From Salinibacter sp. 10B (lineage in GTDB: Bacteria > Bacteroidota > Rhodothermia > Rhodothermales > Salinibacteraceae): a stretch of 64,000 nucleotides of DNA. The notes beneath the pieces are model-generated. The model was not told where the DNA came from and did no database searches. It saw only the letters and a list, made by a program, of their open reading frames with translations. The translations under genes were made by a program, and so were the position numbers. Within the stretch, counting starts at the first letter, position 1; each line of letters begins with the position of its first letter. Location: NCBI RefSeq assembly GCF_002954405.1, contig NZ_MQWC01000004.1, forward strand, positions 934,990 to 998,989, given 5' to 3'. This document shows positions 1 to 9,295 of the stretch, in pieces.

Positions 1-299
1 CCCCCCGACGAGACGATCAGTGTCGTGGACCCCATCACAATCGAGTCCGGCGGGCCGTTGCACGTGCATATGCATCCCAGTGTCGCGACCGGCATCCCGT
101 TGACCGTAAACCACGGCACGCCGTTGGACACCGGCCCGCCGACGTGCGGGCTCGGCCCCGGGTTGCACATCGGACACACGTGCATCGACCCCTGCGTCGC
201 AATCGGCATCCCGTCCACGAGTACTGTCGGAACGCCCTGAACAATCGTCCCGCCGTGAGCTGTCGGGTCTCCCTGTCGTGCTACTGGACCTGTACTCAT
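1..299 (-). CDS. PAAR-domain T6SS spike tip protein (partial, 3' end outside window)
   Basis: The minus strand is open from an ATG at 299 to the window edge with no stop, giving at least 99 residues, so the C-terminus is missing. The product begins MSTGPVARQGDPTAHGG and continues with the short Gly/Pro-rich strands, the paired VNGMPVA element and the His/Cys residues (H15, a CPMC cluster near residue 42, a CICTC cluster near 76) typical of PAAR proteins. PAAR proteins form a zinc-held cone that sharpens the VgrG spike and often carry effector domains at the C-terminus. It lies 69 bp downstream of vgrG in the same direction, which supports the role. The unusually cysteine-rich metal site could be a variant of the usual three His plus one Cys site. 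Whether an effector extension follows cannot be seen. Confidence 0.85.
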   Translation of the reverse strand, partial: MSTGPVARQGDPTAHGGTIVQGVPTVLVDGMPIATQGSMHVCPMCNPGPSPHVGGPVSNGVPWFTVNGMPVATLGCICTCNGPPDSIVMGSTTLIVSSG

Positions 300-368
300 C
301 GTACTAATTCGCTACATTCGAAAAATGCGAGGTGGAGTGGCCGCCTGACTCCTCCGTACCGGATGGCG

Positions 369-2525
369 TCATTGCGAGACCTGCACCATTCCTCCCTTAA
401 TCATGTGCATGCCCTTCCCGGAGGTCTTGAGCTGGGCCTTCGCCGCAATGTCCACTATGTTGCCGTCAATGGTCAACTGGGCTTGAGCCGACTGCGCAAT
501 CTTCTGAGCACTCAACTCAAGCTGTGTACCCCCTTCCCCCGTCAGGGTCTGCCCCGCGGTCACCGTGGTGTTTCCGCTCGCTTCAAGGGTCGCATTTCCG
601 TCGGCCTCCTGCGTGAGGTCGCCCCCCACCATCATCTCCGCGCCCTTCTTGGTCTCAATTGACAGCGACTCCGACTTCATCTCGATGGCGCCCTTAGCCT
701 CCAGCCCGATGTCCCCTTCGGTTGTGAGGCTCATCTTCTCATTTTTGTAGTCGAGCGTGAGCACGTGCTTCTCGTCGGCGTCACTCACCGTGACATTGTC
801 GTTCTTGTCGGACACCTGCAGGTAGTGTCCCTTCTCGCTGACGACACTCATCACTTCGTTCTTGTCGTCGAGCAGGATCTTCCGCCCCTTCTTCGACTGC
901 ACCTCGATGCGCTTATTTTTGTCGTCGAGCAGCACGCGGTGGCTGTCCGTCGAGAGGAGTTCAATCTTGTCGTTCTTGTCGTCGAAGAGGAGCGTGTGGG
1001 CGTCGGAGGACTTCAGCTTCACCCGCGTCTCGTCCTGCGTGTCGTCCATCAGCAACTCGTTGCCGCCGAACGTGCGCAGGATGTTTTCCATCTTGTTCTG
1101 CGACACCGCCGGCGACTTGTTGGATGGATTGGGCGTGGTGCCCAGGGCGACGGGCCGGTCGATGTCGCCGTTTTCGAAGGCCACCAGCAGCTCCGTGTCG
1201 GCGTGGTTGGGGAAGTGCATCCCGTAGTCCGATCCGGAGTAGGGCTGGTTCATGCGCAGGGGGAGCGTCTTCGTGCCGTCGGACCGATCCCCCCGCTGAT
1301 CGAAGTGCATCTTGGCCCGATACCGGCCTTGGTCGTCGATGTAGGCATAGTCGCCGCCCGCACTCTCGACGGTGGCCGTCACCACGCCCGGGGCCTCCGG
1401 CTTCGGGGTCGTGCGGGGGGCGCGGTACTGGACCGACGCCGGAATGCAGGTAAACTCGTTGCGGTACGCGGGCTCCTGCTGCCCGTTCTCCGAGGGCTGG
1501 ACCGAATCCAGGTTTAGGCCCGCCCGCTGCGAGCCCTCGTGCCTGATCTGGGTCACCAGGTAGTCGGCGTTGAAGCTGTCGCGGAAGTGCTTCTCCAGCG
1601 TAAAGAGAAACCCACTCTGCAGCCCCACGCTGTCGCTGGTCCCGCTCATGACGCGGCGCTGTGCCTCAATCGCCTCGTTTCGCACCTCGGCCAGCCGCTT
1701 CCCGCGATCCGCCTCCCGGAAGTGTTCGCCGTACTCGTACTGCGTGCCCGGCATGTCGCCATTCATCTCCGACTCGGTCGTCATCGTCTCCGGCGTGCGG
1801 TAGTTATAGTCCGCCAGCTTCACCGTGCCGGTCACGACCTGCTCCTCGCACGCAAACTGCTTGACGGTCTCCAGATCTTCGCCCACCATTCCCCCCGCCC
1901 CCTCGTGGTACTTCAGGGTGGACGGTGACTCGATCGTCTCGTGCTCGCTCTTCGCGTCCGTAATCACGAGGGTGTCTGTTCCGTCCGCGTGCTCGAAGAA
2001 GTAGTACATGCCCTCGAACTCCATGAGTCGGTTCACAAAGTTAAGGTCCGACTCCTGATATTGGACGCAGTACTCGCGCGGAGAGTAGGATTCCTGCAGG
2101 GCAAACCGCACGTCGCTCGACGAGAGCCCGTCCTCTTCGAACACCTTCTTGAGAATGTCCTTCACCGTCATCTCCTGGAAAATGCGGCTCCGATGGCTGA
2201 GGGCGAGCCGCTGGAGCCGGGGCTGAATGGTGGCCCGGTAGGTGACGTAATCGGACGTCTGTCCGCGGAGCGAGAAATCCGTGACGATGCCGTTGACCGG
2301 CACGTCCGTGTCTCCCCGCTTCATGGTGAAGGTGGCCGGCTTATTGACGACCTTCGCGAAGTCCACGTCCGGGTTCTCCGACACGAGCTGCAGGTTGAAC
2401 TCAAAGAGCTGGGAGATGCCCTCCGTGCCCTCGAAGCGAAGAACCTGGAAGGTGCTCGGGTCCAGCTCGGCGGGTTCGAATGAATAGCGGGCAACGTTGG
2501 AGGGAGGCGTCTGCGTCTGCGGCAT
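369..2525 (-). CDS. vgrG: type VI secretion spike protein VgrG (TssI)
   Basis: This 718-residue protein matches VgrG: an N-terminal gp27-like hub region (about 1-370, with the SPREYCVQYQESDLNFVNRL stretch conserved in the family), a gp5-like OB fold (about 390-470), then a C-terminal beta-helix. The C-terminal third has successive repeats of about 21 residues centred on DDKN or DKN, then Thr/Gly-rich strands. VgrG trimers cap the Hcp tube and puncture the target membrane, carrying PAAR proteins and effectors. No extra enzymatic domain is visible after the beta-helix, so it looks like a structural spike with non-covalent cargo. It sits between clpV and the PAAR gene. GC content is clearly higher than in the tssG-tagH part of the cluster. 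Confidence 0.95.
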   Translation of the reverse strand: MPQTQTPPSNVARYSFEPAELDPSTFQVLRFEGTEGISQLFEFNLQLVSENPDVDFAKVVNKPATFTMKRGDTDVPVNGIVTDFSLRGQTSDYVTYRATIQPRLQRLALSHRSRIFQEMTVKDILKKVFEEDGLSSSDVRFALQESYSPREYCVQYQESDLNFVNRLMEFEGMYYFFEHADGTDTLVITDAKSEHETIESPSTLKYHEGAGGMVGEDLETVKQFACEEQVVTGTVKLADYNYRTPETMTTESEMNGDMPGTQYEYGEHFREADRGKRLAEVRNEAIEAQRRVMSGTSDSVGLQSGFLFTLEKHFRDSFNADYLVTQIRHEGSQRAGLNLDSVQPSENGQQEPAYRNEFTCIPASVQYRAPRTTPKPEAPGVVTATVESAGGDYAYIDDQGRYRAKMHFDQRGDRSDGTKTLPLRMNQPYSGSDYGMHFPNHADTELLVAFENGDIDRPVALGTTPNPSNKSPAVSQNKMENILRTFGGNELLMDDTQDETRVKLKSSDAHTLLFDDKNDKIELLSTDSHRVLLDDKNKRIEVQSKKGRKILLDDKNEVMSVVSEKGHYLQVSDKNDNVTVSDADEKHVLTLDYKNEKMSLTTEGDIGLEAKGAIEMKSESLSIETKKGAEMMVGGDLTQEADGNATLEASGNTTVTAGQTLTGEGGTQLELSAQKIAQSAQAQLTIDGNIVDIAAKAQLKTSGKGMHMIKGGMVQVSQ

Positions 2526-2603
2526 GTCCGAAGGTCAAGAGTTGTGGGACAGGACGAGAGAGGAAGAGAAGCGGTATGATCGGTGAAGTGGCCGTCTCTG
2601 CGC

Positions 2604-5291
2604 TCAGTCGAAGGTGTACGTGAAGTCGCCGTCACTGTCGAGGCCCAGCGTAAGGGTTGACGGAAGGTCGTCCTCGGCCATGCGCGGGATGAGTGCCTCG
2701 GCGGTCTCGGGCAGCAGGGTTCTATGAATGATGGTGTCAATGTTGCGCGCCCCGGCGTCGACCTGCGTGCAGCGGGCCGCAATGGTGTCGACCACTTCGG
2801 GGGCGTAGACGAAGTCGATGCCGTGCACCTCCTGCAGCCGGTCGGCCACGTCGCCCAGTTTGATTTCCGTGATGCCACGCATGGTCTCGGTGTCGAGCGG
2901 AACGTACGGCACGACGCGCATGCGCCCGAGAAGGGCCGGCTGAAAGTGCTCCACGAGCGTCGGATGGATGGCCTCGCGCACCTGCTCGACGGAAGGCCGG
3001 TCGTCGCGATTCGGCTCGGCCTCGGCCTCTTCGGGGTCCTCCCCCTCGTCTGCCTCGTCGGTCCCGCGCACCAGCTGCGTGATGGTGTCGGACGCCAGGT
3101 TCGAGGTCATGATGATGATGGTGTTGCGGAAGTCGATCTCGCGCCCCTCCCCGTCGCGCATGAAGCCCTTGTCGAACACCTGATAGAACAGGTTCATGAC
3201 GTCGCGGTGGGCCTTCTCGATTTCGTCGAGCAGCACCACCGAGTACGGCTGTCGGCGCACCGCTTCGGTGAGCACGCCGCCCTCTCCGTATCCCACGTAC
3301 CCCGGTGGAGAGCCCTTCAGCTGGGCGGCCGTGTGCTTCTCCTGGTATTCCGACATGTTGATCGTGGTGAGGAAGCGCTCGCCGCCGAATAAGAAGTCGG
3401 CCAGGCGCCGGGCCGTCTCCGTCTTCCCCACCCCGCTCGGTCCCGTGAAGAGAAAGACGCCGAGGGGCGAGTCCGGTGCGTTGAGCCCGGCCTTGGACGT
3501 GCGCACGGCCTTCGACACTTCGCGGACGGCGGACGCCTGCCCGAGAATGGCACTCCCCAACCGGTCCTCCAGCGACAATAATCGGGCAGCCTCGTCTTCG
3601 AGCATGCTGCCCACCGGAATGCCGGTCCAGTCGGACACCACCTCGGCGACGACCTGCTCGGTCACCGCCCCGTGGACGAGGGGCTGCTCGCCCTCGGTGT
3701 CGTTCAGCTTCTCCTGAAGATCGCCTAAGTCTGCGGGGGCTGTCGTCGCCTCTGGCACGGCCTCGGCGGTCCCATTGGTGGCAGTCGACAGCTCGGATCG
3801 TACGTCCGAGATCTCCCCGACGAGCGCCCGCTCCTCCTTCCACTGCTCCTCGAGCTCGTCCCGCTCGGCCCGCACGGCCTCGTACTCGTCCTTGAGGGCC
3901 TCCAGGTCGTCCGCCTCGTCACGGAGGCCGGACGCAAGGTCCCGCTCCAGCCCCTCAATCTCCGTTTTCAGCGTGTCGAGGCGGCGGTCCAGGTCGTCGA
4001 GGCGACCGGGCCGCGCCGATCGCGACATCTTGACGCGCGCCGCGGCGGTGTCGAGCACGTCGACGGCCTTGTCCGGCAGCTGACGCCCGGAGATGTACCG
4101 CCCCGCCAGCTCGGCCGTCGCCTCCACGGCCGCCTCCGTCACCGGAACGTCGTGGTGCGCCTCGTAGGCCGACCGGATGCCGCGGAGCATGGTCGTGGCC
4201 TCCTCCACCGACGGCTCCTCCACCTTGATGCGCTGAAACCGACGCTCCAGGGCCGGGTCCTTTTCGATGTACTTCTTGTACTCCGACCAGGTGGTGGCCG
4301 CGATGGCCCGGAGCTCTCCCCGGGCGAGGGCGGGCTTGAGCAGATTCGCGGCGTCGCCGGTGCCCTCGTTGCCGCCCGCTCCGATGAGGGTGTGTGCCTC
4401 GTCGATGAACAGGATGGTGGGCGTGGGCGCCTCTTTCACTTCCGTCATCACGGACTTGAGCCGCTCCTCGAACTCCCCCTGCATGCTTGCCCCCGCCTTG
4501 AGGGCCCCCAGATCGAGCGACCGGATCTCAATGTCGGCCAGCCGGTCCGGCACGTCCCCGTCGGCGACGCGACGCGCCAGTCCTTCAACAATCGCGGTTT
4601 TGCCCACCCCCGCGTCGCCCACGAGAATCGGGTTGTTCTTGCGGCGACGGCTGAGGATGTCGGTGATCTGCCGGATTTCCTCATTGCGGCACGAGATCGG
4701 GTCAATCTCCCCGTCCCGGGCCTGCTGCGTAAAGCTCAGGGTGTAACGGTCGAGGACGGTCTGCTCCCCCTCCGGCGCCGCTGCCCCCGTCCCCGTATCG
4801 TCCGACGACGGTGCGGCCCCCTCCCCCGACTCCGCCATCAGGTTGGGCAACTGCGCCCGGAGCTCTTCGGGATAGACCGCCGAGAGTACGTCCATGTAGC
4901 CGCGCGTGGTCAGAGTGTCGCTCCGCACCATGGCGGCGAGGAGCGTCCCGGTGCGCACCGACGACAGGCCGTGATGCACCGACCCGAGGAGCCAGGCCGA
5001 CTCGACGAGCTGAAGCAGGGCCGGCGCGAACGACGGACGTCCCGCGTTGCCGGTTCGAAACTCTTCGACGTAGTGCACGAGTGCTGTTTCGAGCCGGCCT
5101 GGGTCCACATCGAAGTGGCGTAGGGCGCGTACATAATCAGAATCCTCCTGCTCCAACACCTTGAGCACGAGATGCTCCGGGGTCACCTCCGGGTGTCCGC
5201 GCTTCACGGCGAATCCGGCCGCAGCCTCCAGGCTATGTGCAAGGCAGTCGTTCAGCGTTTGAAGAAGTTGTTTTACGTCGTCGGTAACCAT
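2604..5291 (-). CDS. clpV: T6SS sheath-recycling AAA+ ATPase ClpV (TssH)
   Basis: The 895-residue protein has the Hsp100 layout: Clp N-domain (about 1-150), a first AAA+ module with Walker A GDAGVGKT (225-232) and Walker B ILFIDEA (near 294), a coiled-coil middle region (about 425-500), and a second module with Walker A GPSGVGKT (617-624). It belongs to the ClpV branch rather than ClpB because of its divergent N-terminal helices and its place inside a complete tss cluster. ClpV hexamers disassemble contracted TssB-TssC sheaths after firing. A Glu/Pro-rich acidic linker (about 155-178) and an acidic insert near residues 710-730 probably reflect halophilic adaptation. It is followed 78 bp later by vgrG. 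Confidence 0.94.
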   Translation of the reverse strand: MVTDDVKQLLQTLNDCLAHSLEAAAGFAVKRGHPEVTPEHLVLKVLEQEDSDYVRALRHFDVDPGRLETALVHYVEEFRTGNAGRPSFAPALLQLVESAWLLGSVHHGLSSVRTGTLLAAMVRSDTLTTRGYMDVLSAVYPEELRAQLPNLMAESGEGAAPSSDDTGTGAAAPEGEQTVLDRYTLSFTQQARDGEIDPISCRNEEIRQITDILSRRRKNNPILVGDAGVGKTAIVEGLARRVADGDVPDRLADIEIRSLDLGALKAGASMQGEFEERLKSVMTEVKEAPTPTILFIDEAHTLIGAGGNEGTGDAANLLKPALARGELRAIAATTWSEYKKYIEKDPALERRFQRIKVEEPSVEEATTMLRGIRSAYEAHHDVPVTEAAVEATAELAGRYISGRQLPDKAVDVLDTAAARVKMSRSARPGRLDDLDRRLDTLKTEIEGLERDLASGLRDEADDLEALKDEYEAVRAERDELEEQWKEERALVGEISDVRSELSTATNGTAEAVPEATTAPADLGDLQEKLNDTEGEQPLVHGAVTEQVVAEVVSDWTGIPVGSMLEDEAARLLSLEDRLGSAILGQASAVREVSKAVRTSKAGLNAPDSPLGVFLFTGPSGVGKTETARRLADFLFGGERFLTTINMSEYQEKHTAAQLKGSPPGYVGYGEGGVLTEAVRRQPYSVVLLDEIEKAHRDVMNLFYQVFDKGFMRDGEGREIDFRNTIIIMTSNLASDTITQLVRGTDEADEGEDPEEAEAEPNRDDRPSVEQVREAIHPTLVEHFQPALLGRMRVVPYVPLDTETMRGITEIKLGDVADRLQEVHGIDFVYAPEVVDTIAARCTQVDAGARNIDTIIHRTLLPETAEALIPRMAEDDLPSTLTLGLDSDGDFTYTFD

Positions 5292-5362
5292 GGTCTAGAA
5301 AGTCAAGATGTGCAAAGAAATCGCCTGCCCACTGGAAGAGGCAATCCTCAACGGGAGGTGTG

Positions 5363-6421
5363 TCACTCATACTCCACGACGCGGCTCACCACCGATTCGT
5401 CCGGCGTGCCGAGGCTCGTCGTCAATCCGAGCCGCCCCCCCTCACTGCCGAGTTCGGTGGTCGGCAGGTCATCGGAGGGAACGTGCAGCTCGACATCGTA
5501 CTTGAGATGGTCGGGGGCGTAGAGTCGGACGAGAGACCGGAGTTCATCGGCCCGTGGCCCGCCGGGGAGCAGCGAACGATACTCCTCCAGTTCCAGCGGT
5601 CCGAGTTGAATCCGAAACTTGCCGGAACGATCGTACACCTGCTCTCCAATCGTAGCATTGCCTCCCAATTGGAGGCCCCCTTCCCCGAGACCGGAGCGAG
5701 AAGGAATCGGGACCCATCGGGGCACATTTTCGATAATCGAGACCTCCACATCATTGAAAACAGCCCGGATGAGGGCTTTCAGTCCCTTCGCGTTGCGGAC
5801 ACGAGGCCCGAGCGTCCCGGCCTGTGCGGCCAACCGCATCGGAGCCGCGGACGTATCGTTGGTTGCTGACGGCGTTCCAAGGCCCGCGAGGGCGACGAAT
5901 CGCTTCGAATGCCGATCCTGTCCTCCAGACCGGTAGTGGAGGTGCGGCCGATACTTCTTCCAGGCGCGATAGAAGAAGGCATAGAAGCGATGGTTGAAGA
6001 TATCGAGGAAGTCGCGATGTGGAATCGTCTCCCGGGTGCCGTGAGCCAGCTCCTCGTAAAAGTAGTAGGGCAACGGAGAATCGATGCCATATAGCCCGAG
6101 AAAGTTTAGCACCACCTCCACCTGCTCGGGTCTCTGCTCTACCTGCTCGACGCGATTCACGTCCGTGGGCGGAAAGACGAGGTCGATACTCGGACGGAGA
6201 CGAACGGGCGGATGCAACACTGCACTTGTCTCTCCTGGAGGGGGCATCTCCGGAAACGCCTGCTCCAGAAGCCGCATCACCTGCGCAAACTGGAACCGAT
6301 GTCCCTCTCGTCGCAACCGATCGAGCGCGTCGGGCATCGCCCCGTCCTCGTGCCCCAATCCCGCCGAGTCGGCCTGCTGTGGAGCTACAACGTTGGTCGA
6401 TTGCCGCGATGAGGTGTCCAT
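5363..6421 (-). CDS. tssG: T6SS baseplate protein TssG
   Basis: The 352-residue product shows the TssG/ImpH signature near the N-terminus, a Arg-Phe-x-Phe-x-Gln-x-x-Arg-Leu-Leu-Glu stretch, followed by a PVRLRPS element and the aromatic GLYGIDSPLPYYFYEEL motif. TssG forms the wedge with TssF and TssE and docks the baseplate on TssK. The ATG at 6421 overlaps the end of tssF by 37 bp. An in-frame ATG at 6337 has a better ribosome site (GAGG eight bases upstream) and would give 324 residues, so the true start is uncertain. The upstream extension to 6526 is less likely because it runs deep into tssF. Confidence 0.9.
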   Translation of the reverse strand: MDTSSRQSTNVVAPQQADSAGLGHEDGAMPDALDRLRREGHRFQFAQVMRLLEQAFPEMPPPGETSAVLHPPVRLRPSIDLVFPPTDVNRVEQVEQRPEQVEVVLNFLGLYGIDSPLPYYFYEELAHGTRETIPHRDFLDIFNHRFYAFFYRAWKKYRPHLHYRSGGQDRHSKRFVALAGLGTPSATNDTSAAPMRLAAQAGTLGPRVRNAKGLKALIRAVFNDVEVSIIENVPRWVPIPSRSGLGEGGLQLGGNATIGEQVYDRSGKFRIQLGPLELEEYRSLLPGGPRADELRSLVRLYAPDHLKYDVELHVPSDDLPTTELGSEGGRLGLTTSLGTPDESVVSRVVEYE

Positions 6422-8142
6422 TCGTACCGCTGCTCTGAAGGATTCGTTATGATCGTGAGGTGGACAAACGAGTTCAGCGTGGCGTACGACGAGAGGAAAC
6501 GACTCAGCACGAGCCCGAAGAGACAAAGATCTCCTTCATCGGCAAAGTGCCCCTCCTCCACCTCCAGCGTCACCTCAACGCCCCGCAAAACCGCTCCATT
6601 TTCAAGAATATCTTTCGCTTCCCAGGTCACCTCCCGCAGTCCCGCCAGGCGACGTCGGTTGGGCTCGTCGTTCCGCCAATCGTAGAGCTCCAGCAACCCA
6701 ACGATCGCCTCCGTGCTCGCCACCGACTGATAGTTGAACGACCAGTGGGAGATCAACTTCCAGAAGAAGTCGGCTTCCTCCTGATGGGGAGGGGGATGGA
6801 GAAGCGTCGGGCGAGTGAGATTTCGAGGGTCTGCAACAGCCGGCACGTCGGGGGGGAGCCGATTGATCATCCCCTCTCTAATCTCCTCACGGGGAAGCGT
6901 CCCGTTCGTACAGCGCACCTCCAGAGTTAACGTTTCGGACGAAACGTCTCGTAAGGCCCGAAGGTGAGCGTCTCCGAGCGAGAGATAAACCGCCGGGCGA
7001 TCTGCCGGCCCGAGCCGACGACTTGTCGTGTAGTACCGGTCGTCCTGTCGATTCTCGGTGTCATGCTCAAACGCGAAGAATCGACTATACTCGTGCTCAA
7101 TGCCCGTCTCGTCCTCCACCCCCACCACCGACTGCACGTCGTAGGTCTGCACGCCCTCGGTGGAGGATGCATCCGCCACCACACGGTGCTCGCCTACCTC
7201 TCCGTCAATGTGAATCGGTTCCGCGTCGTCTTCGAAGAGATTGACGACCGGCGTGCAGTGCAACCGCACGTGATCGGTTTTGAATTGTCGCTCCTCCGGA
7301 TACGGCCTGTCGAAAACGACCTCCACCTCCAATGCGTCCATCTCCTCGTTCGTCGTGCCGCGGTCAAGCCCCTGAAGGTCCACAAACCAAAACTTTCGTC
7401 GAAAGCAGAGATATTCCTGCAGCACCCGCAGACTTGAGAGAGTGCCCTCCTGATAGGGAAACAAGCCTTGTTCTTCCTCCAGTCCGGCCGGCTGCACCCA
7501 TTTTTGGCCCCTGAGCGACGTGGAATGACCGGACGGAGATCCAATCTCCACACGCGAGACGTGCCGGGTAAAGAAAAGGTGCATTGTCGATGCCGTAGAG
7601 GCATCGGCCTGGAAGTATAATCGAAGCGGACTCAGCGTCAAGTTCTGAAGGGCAATGCCGCGATCAACATCAAACTGAAAACGGACGCTGCTTCGGTTCG
7701 GGCTTGAAGAGTGAAGCGAAACGTTGGAGAGGCGAATGGGCTGGAGCCGAACATCTTGCGTGGTTGTAAACCGGCACGACACCTCATCGTCCCCTACCGG
7801 CTCAGAGCGAACTTCGAGCCCTCGCTCCAGCACCGTGGTTTCTTGAACCAGGCCCGGTTCAGGTTCAAACTCGACAATACTGAGGGCGGGAATGGGCTTT
7901 AGAAAATGGGGCTGGAGAAGCTGGATGAGACTCTCCGTGTATTCCGGCATCTCGTCGTCGAGCCGCTCGTGGATGCGACCCGACAAAAACGCAAACCCCT
8001 CGAATAGCCGCTCCACGTATGGGTCTCGGTCCGAGACACTGTCGACATCCAGAAACGCTGCCTGCTCGGGATGCTCTTCGGCGAAGACTTTTCCCGCTTC
8101 GGCCAGGTATCGCATTTCTTCCTCGAAGTGCCGACGACTCAT
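6385..8142 (-). CDS. tssF: T6SS baseplate protein TssF
   Basis: The 585-residue protein begins with the characteristic TssF/ImpG segment: F-x-x-E-x-x-Y-L at the start, DPYVERLFEGFAFLSGRIHE in the middle, and LLQPHFLKPIPALSIVEF near residue 75. TssF is the main structural wedge of the T6SS baseplate. Length matches the family (about 580-620). It overlaps tssG at its 3' end and follows tssE by 45 bp, so tssE-tssF-tssG look translationally linked. The start at 8142 is the first ATG and agrees with homologous N-termini. Confidence 0.94.
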   Translation of the reverse strand: MSRRHFEEEMRYLAEAGKVFAEEHPEQAAFLDVDSVSDRDPYVERLFEGFAFLSGRIHERLDDEMPEYTESLIQLLQPHFLKPIPALSIVEFEPEPGLVQETTVLERGLEVRSEPVGDDEVSCRFTTTQDVRLQPIRLSNVSLHSSSPNRSSVRFQFDVDRGIALQNLTLSPLRLYFQADASTASTMHLFFTRHVSRVEIGSPSGHSTSLRGQKWVQPAGLEEEQGLFPYQEGTLSSLRVLQEYLCFRRKFWFVDLQGLDRGTTNEEMDALEVEVVFDRPYPEERQFKTDHVRLHCTPVVNLFEDDAEPIHIDGEVGEHRVVADASSTEGVQTYDVQSVVGVEDETGIEHEYSRFFAFEHDTENRQDDRYYTTSRRLGPADRPAVYLSLGDAHLRALRDVSSETLTLEVRCTNGTLPREEIREGMINRLPPDVPAVADPRNLTRPTLLHPPPHQEEADFFWKLISHWSFNYQSVASTEAIVGLLELYDWRNDEPNRRRLAGLREVTWEAKDILENGAVLRGVEVTLEVEEGHFADEGDLCLFGLVLSRFLSSYATLNSFVHLTIITNPSEQRYEWTPHRGNRPTL

Positions 8143-8187
8143 GAAGATACGTGTTCGTAGACTGTGAAGGGCCCGCCCCGTCTCTTT

Positions 8188-8607
8188 TCACCGATACGAC
8201 CCGACGGGCTCAACTTTGGTCGATCGCTGTGATTCAAAGGTCGTCTCGAAGCGCACTCGTTCTCCGTTTTTCAGAACAGCACTCACAATAAACACGAGCC
8301 GCATCGAGAATTCGTCTGTATTCCGCCGCTCCACATGGACGCGGCGCAAGCGGGGTTCATACGTTTCGATGGATTCCTTAATGGCCCGACGCAGTTTGTC
8401 TCCCGACCGCGGGGCATCCCGATAGACCGTTGTCAAATCGGGAAGCCCGTAGTTCGGAAGGTGCTTCACCGACCCTCGTCGAGTGTTGAACAACCGGTTC
8501 AGATTGCTCACCACGCTCCAGAGCAGTCGGCGATCAGTACGCACCGACCGGACCGGTCGGCCGTTAGCGAAACCTCCGCTGAGAACGTCGAAGATACTTG
8601 CTTCCAT
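8188..8607 (-). CDS. tssE: T6SS baseplate protein TssE (gp25-like)
   Basis: The 139-residue product has the GPW/gp25 family pattern: an N-terminal region ending in the LFNTRRGS motif, then LPNYGLPDL, then a helix with IKESIETYEPRL and a strand pair. In this family the Asn-Thr-Arg-x-Gly and YG(L/I)P motifs are the hallmarks. TssE is the phage gp25-like component that starts sheath assembly on the baseplate. It lies between hcp and tssF, as in many T6SS clusters. Confidence 0.92.
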   Translation of the reverse strand: MEASIFDVLSGGFANGRPVRSVRTDRRLLWSVVSNLNRLFNTRRGSVKHLPNYGLPDLTTVYRDAPRSGDKLRRAIKESIETYEPRLRRVHVERRNTDEFSMRLVFIVSAVLKNGERVRFETTFESQRSTKVEPVGSYR

Positions 8608-8679
8608 CGTACCTCAAAACGCCCGCGTTCGAAAACGCACTCACGGCTGCAGGCCGGTCCGGCCACTGCGCTCACATCA

Positions 8680-9165
8680 CTACCGCTCGCCAGTCCAGGC
8701 GTCGGTGTACTCAATGTTTCCATCCTGGTATAGCCACGTGATCTTCCCGTACAGGATAGACACCTTTTCCATGTGAGTGAATTGCTCCTTCCTGGGATCC
8801 TTCGTATTCGGCATGAAGGACTGCATATCGGCAATCTTCGCCTCCTCCAGGGTATGGGTGAAGTACTCGACCTCGCTCCCGGTCTTATCAATCTTATACC
8901 AGTGGATCTTCACCTCTTGCAACGTCTCTCCATTACAGAGAGCGTCAAAAAGAAGTGGGGACGCCTTGTCGTAGGGCTTCACGAGTGTGGCCGGCTGGTG
9001 CTGGCGCACGCCGGTCAGGTCCCCGCTTTGCTGGTCCGTTGGAATGCGGACGTTATGGTCAAACTCCATAACCTCGCACATTCCTTCCCGCCCAGCGACC
9101 TTGACGGATCCATCAATGGCGTTTCCTTCGCTGTCCTTAATTTCGGCATAGCCAGGAACTGGCAT
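8680..9165 (-). CDS. hcp: T6SS tube protein Hcp (TssD)
   Basis: This 161-residue acidic protein matches Hcp: it starts with a short strand and Gly-rich segment, has the EGMCEVMEFDHNV and GVRQHQPATLVKPYDKASP elements that correspond to the conserved Hcp barrel strands, and ends with the IEYTDAW motif typical of the family. Hcp hexamers stack into the tube that is propelled by sheath contraction, so it is normally the most abundant T6SS product. The 171 bp between tssC and hcp carries a perfect 10-bp stem-loop (9296-9328) that may set hcp expression apart from tssBC. There is one hcp copy in the window. Confidence 0.93.
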   Translation of the reverse strand: MPVPGYAEIKDSEGNAIDGSVKVAGREGMCEVMEFDHNVRIPTDQQSGDLTGVRQHQPATLVKPYDKASPLLFDALCNGETLQEVKIHWYKIDKTGSEVEYFTHTLEEAKIADMQSFMPNTKDPRKEQFTHMEKVSILYGKITWLYQDGNIEYTDAWTGER

Positions 9166-9295
9166 AATAAAGGGTTGTCTTCGTTCGAGAGAGAAGTGAA
9201 GTCGCGTCGTCGCAGGACTAGAAACGGAGTGCGACGAACGGCTGGCTACGGCACATCTCCTTCTGAAGTGAAGGAAAGGAACTGTAGCCGAGTTG

